Assembly: GCA_031628995.1 (NCBI GenBank)
Contig: JAVLUO010000001.1
Location: forward strand, 124,001-188,000
DNA from: Bacillota bacterium LX-D
GTDB lineage: Bacteria; Bacillota; DUOV01; Zhaonellaceae
Direction: 5' to 3'
Length of the DNA stretch: 64,000 nt
Shown piece after piece: positions 20,164 through 28,278 of this stretch. The position numbers were made by a program, and so were the translations under genes. The notes under the pieces are model-generated. The model was not told the DNA's origin. It made no database searches and was given only the letters and a program-made list of their open reading frames with translations. Each line of letters starts with the position of its first letter. Position 1 is the stretch's first letter.

Positions 20164-20876
20164 TACGCTTTCCCTCCTTGTTTAATCAAAATTAATGATA
20201 AATAATCTGGTTTTTGTCCTTTCATCTTAGCTAAATCATACTCTATCTTTTCTTCAGGCTGTCCACAGCGGCTAACTAAAATACTTTGGTTAAGAATGCC
20301 TCTTTTTTCTAAAGTAGCAATAATCTCTTCAAATTGCCCAGAAACTTTCATAAGTATGATGTTAGAAAAAGTATCTAAGACAATTTCTAAATCTGCTACA
20401 TTTTCAACTGCAGGTATAATTGCAAGCTTTTCATTACCTTCAGCTAATGAGATATTAAGTTGTGCTGCTGCTGCTGCGAAGGAGGTAATTCCCGGAATTG
20501 TTTCAATTATAATTTCAGGATCAACTGTCGCTATATATTGTTGGACATAAAGGTATGTACTATATAAACTGGCATCGCCCAAAGTTACGCAGACGACATT
20601 TTGCCCTTGGCGCAAATAATCAAGAATTGTCTCGGCTGCTGCATTCCAATAGGACTTCAGTTCGTCAAAATTTTTCGTCATAGGCATAATTAATTCTACA
20701 ATTGTTTGTTTTTCTGTTAAATAAGAGCCGATAATTTTTAATGCAACGCTTTCTTTTTCTTTACTAGCTTTTGGAACACAAATTATTTTAGTTTCTTGAA
20801 TTAAGCGTATTGCTTTTAAAGTGAGTAATTCCGGATCTCCTGGGCCAATACCAATTCCAATAAATTTACCTTTCAC
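20163..20876 (-). CDS. cbiL: cobalt-precorrin-2 C20-methyltransferase
   Basis: Methylates C20 of cobalt-precorrin-2. The 237-residue protein has KFIGIGIGPGDPELLTLKA at the N-terminus, LGDASLYSTYLYVQ and TIPGITSFAAAAAQL. These features distinguish CbiL/CobI from the other methylases of the operon. Overlaps cbiT and cbiF by one base each. Confidence 0.95.
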   Translation of the reverse strand: MKGKFIGIGIGPGDPELLTLKAIRLIQETKIICVPKASKEKESVALKIIGSYLTEKQTIVELIMPMTKNFDELKSYWNAAAETILDYLRQGQNVVCVTLGDASLYSTYLYVQQYIATVDPEIIIETIPGITSFAAAAAQLNISLAEGNEKLAIIPAVENVADLEIVLDTFSNIILMKVSGQFEEIIATLEKRGILNQSILVSRCGQPEEKIEYDLAKMKGQKPDYLSLILIKQGGKA

Positions 20877-21466
20877 TAGCTCTTCACTCCTCGAATAATA
20901 TACACAGGATTATTGCTTTGAAACGCTTTCGTAGTTCCTAAAGGCATTAATTTCGATACATTAATTACACAAGTATCCGTTATAAATCCTAGCTTTTCCA
21001 GGTTGGCAATTCCATACCAAAGAGTGTCTATGGTAATAGCGTTAATTACAATAATACCTAATGGTTTTAACTTCTCGGCACAAACTTGTAAAGTATCAGC
21101 TAATGTTCCACCTGTCCCTCCGATAATTATCCTATCTGCATCAGGCAAAGATTTTAATGCTTCAGGGGCACTGCCAGCTATTGCTTCTAAATTTTCCACT
21201 TTAAAGTTCTTTTTGTTTTCTAGAATCAATGCTACCCCTTGGGGATTTTTTTCAATGGCAAAAACTTTACCTTGATTTGCTAATAAAGCAGCTTCAATGC
21301 TAATGGAGCCTGTGCCTGCTCCTACATCATAAACACAATTGTCTTTCTGGATTTGCGCTTTTGCTAAAGTCACTGTCCTGATTTCTTCTTTTGTCATCGG
21401 CACTTTTCCGCGGATAAAGAACTCATCCGGTATCCCGGGTGCCATATATGTCATTTTATTATTCAT
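20876..21466 (-). CDS. cbiT: cobalt-precorrin-6B C15-methyltransferase (decarboxylating)
   Basis: A 196-residue class I SAM methyltransferase: GIPDEFFIRGKVPMTKEEIR at the N-terminus, then motif I VYDVGAGTGSISIEAAL and IIGGTGGTL. It works with CbiE to methylate C5 and C15 and decarboxylate the C12 acetate. CbiE is encoded separately just upstream, with the genes overlapping by eight bases. Confidence 0.96.
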   Translation of the reverse strand: MNNKMTYMAPGIPDEFFIRGKVPMTKEEIRTVTLAKAQIQKDNCVYDVGAGTGSISIEAALLANQGKVFAIEKNPQGVALILENKKNFKVENLEAIAGSAPEALKSLPDADRIIIGGTGGTLADTLQVCAEKLKPLGIIVINAITIDTLWYGIANLEKLGFITDTCVINVSKLMPLGTTKAFQSNNPVYIIRGVKS

Positions 21467-22070
21467 TTTTAATCACCATCACGCAAGGAGTAGTATCCGC
21501 AGAATTTAATAAGCTTGATAAAGTAGTTTTATTAATACTTTCATTTTCATAACTTAAGTTTTTGCAGATATAGGAAATTGAATCTTGTCCTCCATTTCCC
21601 AACCAAAACCGAGCTATTTTTGCCGGATTATTTACGGGATCAGTTAACAGCGCAAGTTCTGGAAGTTGAAAATAATTTTTCAGCTCATTTAAATCTCGTC
21701 CATGGGCACTAAGCAAAATTGCATCTTGCCAGGGCATACCCAGCTTGGCATAAGCCATTTGCAGAGAACTAATTCCTGGAATCACCTGCATTTCTTCCTT
21801 GGGAAATTTTTTTTTCAAGAAAGTGAGCAGGCTATGAAAGCCAGGATCACCTGAAACTAAAACCGCAATATGTTGATTTTGATTCTGCCGAATAAAATCT
21901 ACAACCTCATTTAATTTGCCGGTTATTTCTTTTTTTTTGCCGGTGTGTTGAGGAAAAAGTTCTAAAGCTCTTTTTCCTCCAATAATAACTTGCGCACTAT
22001 TAACAACTTCCACAGCTTTAGGCAAAAGATAATCTTTATGACCAGGTCCAATACCAACGACACTTAACAA
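21459..22070 (-). CDS. cbiE: cobalt-precorrin-7 C5-methyltransferase
   Basis: A 203-residue tetrapyrrole methylase beginning LSVVGIGPGHKDYLLPKAV, with VSGDPGFHSLLTFL and VIPGISSLQMAYAKLG. Methylates C5. TTG start. It overlaps the ABC-CbiD fusion gene by seven bases and cbiT by eight, so the order D-E-T-L-F-G-H is that of the classical anaerobic pathway. Confidence 0.96.
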   Translation of the reverse strand: MLSVVGIGPGHKDYLLPKAVEVVNSAQVIIGGKRALELFPQHTGKKKEITGKLNEVVDFIRQNQNQHIAVLVSGDPGFHSLLTFLKKKFPKEEMQVIPGISSLQMAYAKLGMPWQDAILLSAHGRDLNELKNYFQLPELALLTDPVNNPAKIARFWLGNGGQDSISYICKNLSYENESINKTTLSSLLNSADTTPCVMVIKNE

Positions 22071-23920
22071 ATTTTACTGCACCTCAATTCATAAATTAAT
22101 TGGGCGGCAGTTTTGTCCTGTCCCAGAAAGTCTCCATTTAGAGCAGTTAAAATAGTCCCAATTTTAATTTGATTTGCAACATGACTTTCTGCTTTTCGGC
22201 TAACTGCCTCTGCTAAAATGTTGAATAAATAATCCATTTTAGCTTCTTTGATTAGCCCTACAGCCTCTTCAGCCGTATTAGCGTAAACAATCCTTTTAAC
22301 CAAATCAGCATCAGCACCATTTAAAAAAGCATGTGTAGCCATAATTTCCAAACGAGCATCTGCCACTTTACTATGGGTATGAAAAATCCCCCCTGCAACT
22401 TTTACTAACTTGCCAATATGACCATATAAAATTATATTAGAGACACCAAGTCTGCTGCATTCCTTTAACATAAACCCTACAAAATTACTCATTTGAATTA
22501 CTGCGTTTTCAGGCAAGTTAAAATATTCTGCAGCTCTTTTTTGTCCCATTCTACCAGGAGTCAGTACAATTGTACTGTATCCAAGGGCTTGAGCCATGGT
22601 TACTTGAGGAACTAAAGATGTTTTAAAAGCTTCTTCTGACATGGGTTCTACTATTCCCGTAGTTCCTAAAATAGAGATACCACCAATTATACCGAGCTTT
22701 GGATTTAATGTTTTAGCAGCAGCTTTTTCACCTTCAGGTACACTAATTTCAATTTTTAAGCCTTGATCAGGTGCCAAAAAAGGGCTAACTGCATCCTTAA
22801 TCATCTTCCGGGGTACTGGATTAATAGCTGGTAAACCTGGTTGAACAGCTAATCCTGGTTTAGTTACAATCCCAACCCCATGCCCTCCAGTGATTTGGAT
22901 TCCTTGGCCAGTTAAAGTTACCGAAGCTTTAATCTCCATACCATGGGTTATATCGGGATCATCACCACCGTCTTTAAGTACACTACAGGAAACTTTATTT
23001 TGTTCAAAGGTAATATTTTTAATAGGAATCTCTATAGTCGTATTTAAAGGTGTCGTAATTTCAACCTTATCTAAGGAATCACCTTTTAGAAGAGCCAGTA
23101 CTGCACCCTTTGCCGCTGCTGCCGCGCAAGACCCAGTAGTATAGCCTCTCCGCCACATTTTTCCATCATAATTGCGAAACTTAGATAAATTTTGCAGTGC
23201 TTGTCCAACTGTTAAATAATCCTGAACATTGTTTTTCTCGTTAGGGATAAATAAGCCTCTAATACTATGTAAATTTAAATTATCTTGCATTAATAGTGCT
23301 GGATTATTAAACACACTTTCTGGAGCATCAGCTAAAATTGCTTTTCCATCTTCCAGCACGATAATCTTATCTGCAAACATGGGAATTAAATCTAAGTTAC
23401 TAGTTGCATAAATGATAGTTGTTTTTTGTTGATGCAATCCCTTTAAAACTTGGAATAACAAATTAGTATTACCTTGATCCATTCCTGCAGCAGGTTCATC
23501 TAAAATAATAATTTTTGGCTCTTCGACTAAAATTCGAGCCAGTGAAACCATCCTTTTTTGGATAGAACTTAGGTCAGAGAGGATATTTTTTTCATAACCA
23601 GACATTTGTATCTGTTCTAAGTATGAATGTACTTTTTCTTTTAATTGGTCTTTTTGCATCAATTTATTATGTAAACCAGAAGCCACGTATTCAGTAACAG
23701 ACATATTTATGGCTTTGTTATCATCAGTCTGAGCCAAATAACCTATTTTCAGTTTAAACGAATTTTCTGTAGAATAGTTTAGAAAGAATTGTTCCAACTC
23801 TCCCAGGAAGCTAGTCTTTCCACTACCATTTGTTCCAAAAATAGCAATTGCCTCTCCTTGGTTGATTACTAGTTTTGTATTGGCTAAAGCTTTTAAATTA
23901 CTTATTGTTAATACTTCCAT
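22064..23920 (-). CDS. cbiD: fusion of an ABC-type ATPase domain with cobalt-precorrin-5B C1-methyltransferase CbiD
   Basis: A 618-residue, two-part protein. Residues 1 to about 230 are an ABC ATPase related to the CbiO/EcfA type: Walker A GTNGSGKT (29-36), Q-loop AQTDD (about 63-67), signature LSSIQ (117-121), Walker B IIILDEP (137-143). From about 240 it is a full-length CbiD, starting WRRGYTTGSCAAAAAKGA (TTGSC at about 261-265), which methylates C1 with SAM. The ABC half is not canonical: the signature lacks the LSGGQ glycines and the switch histidine is Ser (YATSNLD). I took the ATG at the start of the ABC domain. Such a fusion is not the usual form of CbiD. The ATPase might serve cobalt or corrinoid uptake, or be regulatory; that is inference. 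Confidence 0.9.
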   Translation of the reverse strand: MEVLTISNLKALANTKLVINQGEAIAIFGTNGSGKTSFLGELEQFFLNYSTENSFKLKIGYLAQTDDNKAINMSVTEYVASGLHNKLMQKDQLKEKVHSYLEQIQMSGYEKNILSDLSSIQKRMVSLARILVEEPKIIILDEPAAGMDQGNTNLLFQVLKGLHQQKTTIIYATSNLDLIPMFADKIIVLEDGKAILADAPESVFNNPALLMQDNLNLHSIRGLFIPNEKNNVQDYLTVGQALQNLSKFRNYDGKMWRRGYTTGSCAAAAAKGAVLALLKGDSLDKVEITTPLNTTIEIPIKNITFEQNKVSCSVLKDGGDDPDITHGMEIKASVTLTGQGIQITGGHGVGIVTKPGLAVQPGLPAINPVPRKMIKDAVSPFLAPDQGLKIEISVPEGEKAAAKTLNPKLGIIGGISILGTTGIVEPMSEEAFKTSLVPQVTMAQALGYSTIVLTPGRMGQKRAAEYFNLPENAVIQMSNFVGFMLKECSRLGVSNIILYGHIGKLVKVAGGIFHTHSKVADARLEIMATHAFLNGADADLVKRIVYANTAEEAVGLIKEAKMDYLFNILAEAVSRKAESHVANQIKIGTILTALNGDFLGQDKTAAQLIYELRCSKIC

Positions 23921-24497
23921 GGCGGATCCCTTTCTCAAAGTAATTAACATTTTGTAAGGCTTTTAAACTAATAGGAATACCTGCAAAAACAAAATATATT
24001 TCTTCAGCCGCAGCACCTATTTTTTGATTCGCCTCGCCAACTACATCTCGGTATAATCTACCAAGCCTTGATTCAGGTACTAAACCTAGTCCAACTTCAC
24101 TTGAAACAATAACAAATGTTGCACCTGATTGGATTATAGCCTCTTGTAATTCGCCCAGTTCCTGAAAAATTATTCTTTTTTGTTCTTCTTCATCTGCTTC
24201 AGAATTTTTCCAAAGCAAGTTGCTGATATAAACAGTTAAACAATCCAATAAGATAGTTTTTCCAGTCAAATTAGTTTCTCGGATGAATTTAGCTATTTGA
24301 TAAGGTTCTTCTACTGTTTGCCAGCTAGCAGGCCTGCGTTTTTGATGTAGTTCTACCCTTTGCTGCATCTCATCATCATTAACTTCAGCTGTGGCAATAT
24401 AAACTACAGGAGAAGAAAATTGTTCAACCATCTGTTCGGCAAAAAAACTTTTACCGCTTCTTGTGCCACCTATAACCAAATAAATCTTACCTTGCAA
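23898..24497 (-). CDS. cobU: adenosylcobinamide kinase / adenosylcobinamide-phosphate guanylyltransferase
   Basis: Bifunctional enzyme that phosphorylates adenosylcobinamide and transfers GMP to it for CobS. A 199-residue protein with the P-loop VIGGTRSGKSFFAE, the sequence ETNLTGKTILLDCLTV and the SSEVGLGLVPESRLGR motif. A TTG start lies shortly behind the riboswitch terminator. First gene of the operon; overlaps the fusion gene by about 23 bases. Confidence 0.96.
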   Translation of the reverse strand: MQGKIYLVIGGTRSGKSFFAEQMVEQFSSPVVYIATAEVNDDEMQQRVELHQKRRPASWQTVEEPYQIAKFIRETNLTGKTILLDCLTVYISNLLWKNSEADEEEQKRIIFQELGELQEAIIQSGATFVIVSSEVGLGLVPESRLGRLYRDVVGEANQKIGAAAEEIYFVFAGIPISLKALQNVNYFEKGIRHGSINNK

Positions 24498-24524
24498 AAG
24501 ACCACTCCCTTACCCCACGCTTAA

Positions 24525-24563
24525 CAAAAAAAGACCTTTCCCACGTTAGGTAGGCAAAGTCTT
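24525..24563 (-). terminator. intrinsic terminator of the cobalamin leader
   Basis: Minus strand AGACTTTGCC pairs imperfectly with GGGAAAGGTCT and is followed by T7. It lies between the aptamer and cobU and fits the OFF state when cobalamin is bound. Confidence 0.65.
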
Positions 24564-24611
24564 CTAATCTATTTTGACACCTGTCCCTTACGCGAAGGAC
24601 ATTGTGCAAAG

Positions 24612-24755
24612 CAATAGGTAGGTTTCCTGGCTTACGGTTCATATTTGCCTCCGCCTTCCCGATTTACCCCAGTGGCAATTGAAGGAATATCCCCGTTACA
24701 GTGGCGCGACCGCTCAGGCTTTCAACCTGATTCCCCTTAAACCTATCACTTCACT
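24612..24755 (-). promoter_or_regulatory. cobalamin (AdoCbl) riboswitch
   Basis: The minus strand has all major elements: P1 pairing AGGTTT/AAACCT, AAGGGGAATCAGG, GAGCGGTCGCGCCACTGTAA, GGGGATATTCC, GCCACTGGGG, GGGAAGGCGGAGGC and the B12 box AAGCCAGGAAACCTACC. It precedes the 18-gene cobalamin operon and should shut it off when cobalamin is plentiful. Confidence 0.96.
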
Positions 24756-24791
24756 TATAAAATTTTTCTAATCGTTAAAATAATTTATTTA

Positions 24792-24821
24792 ATTATAACA
24801 TAGGCTAGAATAAATATACAA
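24792..24821 (-). promoter_or_regulatory. sigma-A promoter of the cobalamin operon
   Basis: Minus strand TTGTAT, 18-base spacer, TATAAT with TGT before it. Transcription would start just before the aptamer. Confidence 0.7.
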
Positions 24822-24855
24822 TAGGCATGTTCCGGCCACATTAGATCAGACTTGA

Positions 24856-25076
24856 TTACAAACTGTTAGTTTTTTGAAAGATTATTTTAGCATATTTCTC
24901 GTTTTGAAGTTTTAGTATTTGTTTTTCACGTTCTTTTTGTTCCAGTAATAATGCTTTCTCTTTTTCCGATTTTTCTAGCAAATACATGAGTAGGTGGCGT
25001 CCAGATTGGAGTCGAGTAATTCTTTCTTCTAACCTTTTAATTTTTTTTTTAACTTTTCAAGTTCATAATCTTGCAT
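24856..25076 (-). pseudogene. small coiled-coil protein gene interrupted by a frameshift at an A10 run
   Basis: Reading from ATG gives MQDYELEKLKKK, then a run of ten A (minus strand) after which this frame stops within a few codons. One extra A would restore a continuous 73-residue frame: KRLEERITRLQSGRHLL, then a Lys/Glu-rich amphipathic helix, ending QKTNSL. The downstream frame has heptad-like character and no start codon of its own. It may be a sequencing error, a decaying gene or a case of transcriptional slippage. No family recognised. It follows the PHP gene and precedes the cobalamin promoter. Confidence 0.5.
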
Positions 25077-25117
25077 TCCATCACAACCTTATCTTCATGT
25101 TTTTCTTAAATATATGC

Positions 25118-25960
25118 CTAAGGAGCGATTTTATGAAAACCAGATTTATTTACTTTATTTTTCAGCTCTTTAATAATAGTATACGGTGCTTCTACAGCTC
25201 CGATTTTACATCTAAATTCGTTTCCCCGGCCATGATAATCAGAACCACCAGTAGCAATGAGCCCATATTTAGAACAAAGTTGAAGGCAATATGTGGTCTC
25301 TTTTTGACTATGTAATGGATAATAAGCCTCTAACCCCTCTATTCCCAGCCCAAGCAGTTCTTGAACAAGGCTTCTGTCGTTTAATAATCCCGGGTGAGCT
25401 AAAACAGGGATTCCCTTGGCCTCTTTAATCAAGGCGATTCCTTCAGCTATAGAAATTTTCTCCCTGGGAACATAAGCGGGGGCACCCTTAACTAATAGTT
25501 TATTAAAGCCCTCTTCAATTGAGGAAATATAGCTTTTTTCCATTAGTGCTTGAGCTATATGCGGTCTGCCCACACTTCCTCCTCGGGCAATAGCTAAAAT
25601 GTGCTCCCAATCAAGCTTAAACCCTAGATAATTTAATTTTGCTACAATACTTTTTGCTCTTTTAACTCTATTATCTCGCAAAGTCGAAAGTTTCCGCTGA
25701 AAAAATTCGTTTTGATACTCAATATAATATCCAAGAAGATGCACTTCTCTTGTCTTGAAATCTGTACTTAGTTCTAAGCCAGGAATAACATCAATTTTTT
25801 TCCTTTTTCCTTCTCTTAATCCCTCATCTAATCCATCCGTAGTATCGTGGTCAGTAATAGCTATGGCTAACAACCCTTGCTCATGAGCAAAAGCTACTAT
25901 CTCTTTCGGAGAAAGAACTCCATCAGAAGCTGTCGTATGAATGTGCAAATCTATAAGCAT
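25118..25960 (-). CDS. PHP-domain metal-dependent phosphoesterase (TrpH/YciV-like)
   Basis: A 280-residue PHP-domain protein. N-terminal metal site DLHIHTTASDGVLSP (His7, His9), ITDHDTTDG, a helical insert of about 60 residues, then ASGRPHIAQAL-like GRPHIAQAL and the final GSDYHG metal site. This architecture matches TrpH/YciV proteins, known as nucleoside 3',5'-bisphosphate phosphatases and 5'-3' exoribonucleases (RNase AM). The precise substrate here is inferred. It directly follows the dipeptidase gene. Confidence 0.88.
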   Translation of the reverse strand: MLIDLHIHTTASDGVLSPKEIVAFAHEQGLLAIAITDHDTTDGLDEGLREGKRKKIDVIPGLELSTDFKTREVHLLGYYIEYQNEFFQRKLSTLRDNRVKRAKSIVAKLNYLGFKLDWEHILAIARGGSVGRPHIAQALMEKSYISSIEEGFNKLLVKGAPAYVPREKISIAEGIALIKEAKGIPVLAHPGLLNDRSLVQELLGLGIEGLEAYYPLHSQKETTYCLQLCSKYGLIATGGSDYHGRGNEFRCKIGAVEAPYTIIKELKNKVNKSGFHKIAP

Positions 25961-25973
25961 AATTAAATTCCTT

Positions 25974-26921
25974 TCAAACCGGTAAATTTGCCATTAACAC
26001 TCTGAGCATATTTTTTCCCATTATTTTGGAAATATCCTCTGCACTAAATCCATGGTGTTCTAAAGCTTTTATTAAATTCTGAAGCTTAGTTACGTCTTCC
26101 AAACCCTCTACTATACTTTCAGTACCATCAAAATCAGAGCCAATGCCCACATGATTAGCATTACCTACAACTTGACATATATGATCTATATGTTCCACTA
26201 ATTTCACTATAGAGGGTTTTTCTCCAACAAAATCTGGTACGAAGGTCACTCCTACAACTCCTTCAATTGCTGCTAGCGCTTTAATTTGTTTGTCAGTAAT
26301 ATTTCTTCGGTGATTCCAAACACTTTTACAATTAGCATGGGAAACTAAAACTGGTTTTGTAGTGATATCTAAAACATCCCAGAATCCCTTTTCAGCAATA
26401 TGAGCCAAATCTACAATTATGCCAAGGTCATTCATTTCTCTCACAACTTGTTTTCCAAAACTACTGAGACCTCCTGCATTATCCCCCTCCCCTACTCCGT
26501 CTGCTAAAGCATTTCTTTGATTCCAGGTAAGCCCCAGTGACCGTACACCAAGTTTAAATAAGCATTTCAAAACGCCAATATCCCCTTCTAATGCTTCTCC
26601 ACCCTCTATGCTTATGATAGCTGCAACCTGTTCATTTTTTTCTATATTTTGTTTTAATTCTCTTTGGGTAGTAACAACATTTAGATACTTCGCATTTAAC
26701 TCTGCTTCCTCATACAAAGTATCAATCATCTGCATTACCCTAAGCAACGAATTATGTGGTTTGAAGATGGATTCAACAAATAAGGCAAAGAATTGGACAT
26801 TGACTCCAGCTTCCCTTAAGCGGGGTAAATCAACATGTCCAATATTTGACTTTTCACCTAATCTTCTTTTTTTATTTACAATATCAAGTATAGTGTCACA
26901 ATGCCCATCTATAATTAGCAT
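25974..26921 (-). CDS. membrane dipeptidase family metallopeptidase (M19)
   Basis: A 315-residue renal-dipeptidase-like TIM barrel. Metal ligands can be seen in DGHCDTI (N-terminus), the bridging Glu of ISIEGGEAL, VDLAHI and VSHANC. The C-terminal GIGSDFDGTE is typical. It has no signal peptide, so it is probably cytoplasmic and cleaves dipeptides, possibly including D-amino acid dipeptides. It lies next to spoVS, as seen in other spore formers. Confidence 0.92.
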   Translation of the reverse strand: MLIIDGHCDTILDIVNKKRRLGEKSNIGHVDLPRLREAGVNVQFFALFVESIFKPHNSLLRVMQMIDTLYEEAELNAKYLNVVTTQRELKQNIEKNEQVAAIISIEGGEALEGDIGVLKCLFKLGVRSLGLTWNQRNALADGVGEGDNAGGLSSFGKQVVREMNDLGIIVDLAHIAEKGFWDVLDITTKPVLVSHANCKSVWNHRRNITDKQIKALAAIEGVVGVTFVPDFVGEKPSIVKLVEHIDHICQVVGNANHVGIGSDFDGTESIVEGLEDVTKLQNLIKALEHHGFSAEDISKIMGKNMLRVLMANLPV

Positions 26922-26944
26922 AATTTCACCTCACCTTAAATAAA

Positions 26945-26980
26945 TAAAAAAGCCCTACTAAGCAGAATAGTAGGACTAAG
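26945..26980 (-). terminator. intrinsic terminator after spoVS
   Basis: Minus strand AGTCCTACTA, loop TTCTGCT, TAGTAGGGCT then T6. A strong stem with a T-run isolates spoVS from the dipeptidase. Confidence 0.9.
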
Positions 26981-27017
26981 CTTAAAAATATTAACTTTTT
27001 TAGACTAATTCAAAAGT

Positions 27018-27278
27018 TTACCGGGGTTCAACAATTAACTTTATTGCTGTTCTTTCTTCACCATCGATTTGAATGTCAGTAAATGCTGGAATACATATTA
27101 AATCTACTCCACTGGGCGCTACAAATCCTCTTGCGATAGCTACTGCTTTAACGGCCTGGTTTAATGCTCCTGCACCTATTGCCTGGATCTCAGCTCCTCC
27201 TCTTTCTCTGAGAACTCCTGCTAATGCACCGGCAACAGCATTTGGACTGGACTTTGCTGAAACTTTCAATACTTCCAT
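27018..27278 (-). CDS. spoVS: stage V sporulation protein S
   Basis: An 86-residue Alba-like protein nearly identical to the highly conserved SpoVS family: KVSAKSSPNAVAGALAG, GAGALNQAVKAVAIARG and FTDIQIDGEERTAIKL. In Bacillus it influences septation and sporulation. AAAAGGAGG precedes the ATG; a TTG one codon upstream is less well placed. It is flanked by its own sigma-H promoter and a terminator, so it is probably monocistronic. Confidence 0.97.
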   Translation of the reverse strand: MEVLKVSAKSSPNAVAGALAGVLRERGGAEIQAIGAGALNQAVKAVAIARGFVAPSGVDLICIPAFTDIQIDGEERTAIKLIVEPR

Positions 27279-27333
27279 CAAATTGACCTCCTTTTGGTGA
27301 CTACTTCACTATCCCCTTTTATAGTAAATATAT

Positions 27334-27360
27334 ATTCTGCCAGCTTACAAAAAATCCTTT
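27334..27360 (-). promoter_or_regulatory. sigma-H promoter of spoVS
   Basis: Minus strand AAAGGATTT, then an 11-base spacer before GCAGAAT, matches the sigma-H consensus (RNAGGAWWW / RNNGAAT). Bacillus spoVS is known to depend on sigma-H. It starts transcription roughly 45 bases before the gene. Confidence 0.75.
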
Positions 27361-27408
27361 ATTTAACAAAAAAAATTATAAAATTTATAAGTAGATTAAA
27401 CTTAAGTT

Positions 27409-28194
27409 TTAAATATACTTGTAGTTAACAAGAACAGGTTCAATTTTACTTGCTTTACCATCATCCATTAACTCAAGTATAATTCCATTTACTTGGACAG
27501 GACCATTAGCCACTTCAAAACGAACAGGCATCTGAGTAATAAACTTTTGAATGGCCAATTCTGTTTTTACACCTAAAACCGAGTCTCTAGGTCCTGACAT
27601 ACCCAAATCAGTTATATAAGCAGTTCCCTTAGGCAAGATTCGAAAATCATTGGTGGGAACATGAGTATGTGTACCATAAATAGCACTAACTTTTCCATCC
27701 ATAAACCAGGCGAAAGCTATCTTTTCTGATGTTGCTTCAGCATGAAAGTCGATGATAATTTTATTAGTAACTTGCTTTATTTCCTTTATTAATTGCTCGC
27801 CAAGCCTAAAAGGGCAATCTAAATTTGACAAAAACACCCTTCCAGAAAGATTTAATACTGCAACCTTATCTCCTGTTTTAGTTTTAACTACAGTATAACC
27901 TTTTCCCGGTGTACCAGGCGGGTAGTTTGCAGGTCTTACAATCCGATATTCAGAATCAATCAGTTTGATTGCTTCTTTCTTATCCCAAACATGATTACCC
28001 ATAGTTAAAACATTTATACCGCTATTAAATAATTCCACGGCTGTGTCCTTCGTAATGCCGTTACCACCTGCCGCATTTTCGCCATTTGCTATTATAAGAT
28101 CAATTTCATTTACCTGGAGAAAATTTTTTATAAAGTGTTTTACTGCTTGGCGCCCAGGTTTGCCAACTATATCACCCAAAACAAGTATTTTCAT
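27409..28194 (-). CDS. ymdB: YmdB family metallophosphoesterase
   Basis: A 261-residue calcineurin-like enzyme (TIGR00282 type): MKILVLGDIVGKPGRQAV with the first metal Asp, ANGENAAGGNGI, MGNHVWDKKE, IIDFHAEATSEK and YGTHTHVPTND. YmdB in Bacillus is a cyclic nucleotide phosphodiesterase affecting sporulation and biofilm choice, and is encoded downstream of rny, as here. The ATG behind GGTGAT was chosen over a GTG three codons earlier. Confidence 0.95.
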   Translation of the reverse strand: MKILVLGDIVGKPGRQAVKHFIKNFLQVNEIDLIIANGENAAGGNGITKDTAVELFNSGINVLTMGNHVWDKKEAIKLIDSEYRIVRPANYPPGTPGKGYTVVKTKTGDKVAVLNLSGRVFLSNLDCPFRLGEQLIKEIKQVTNKIIIDFHAEATSEKIAFAWFMDGKVSAIYGTHTHVPTNDFRILPKGTAYITDLGMSGPRDSVLGVKTELAIQKFITQMPVRFEVANGPVQVNGIILELMDDGKASKIEPVLVNYKYI

Positions 28195-28278
28195 ATTTAT
28201 CACCAGTTATTATATTTTTGTGTTCATAATTAAAAGGGACACCAAATGTCCCTTGTATATGTTAAGGCAAGATTAGAT

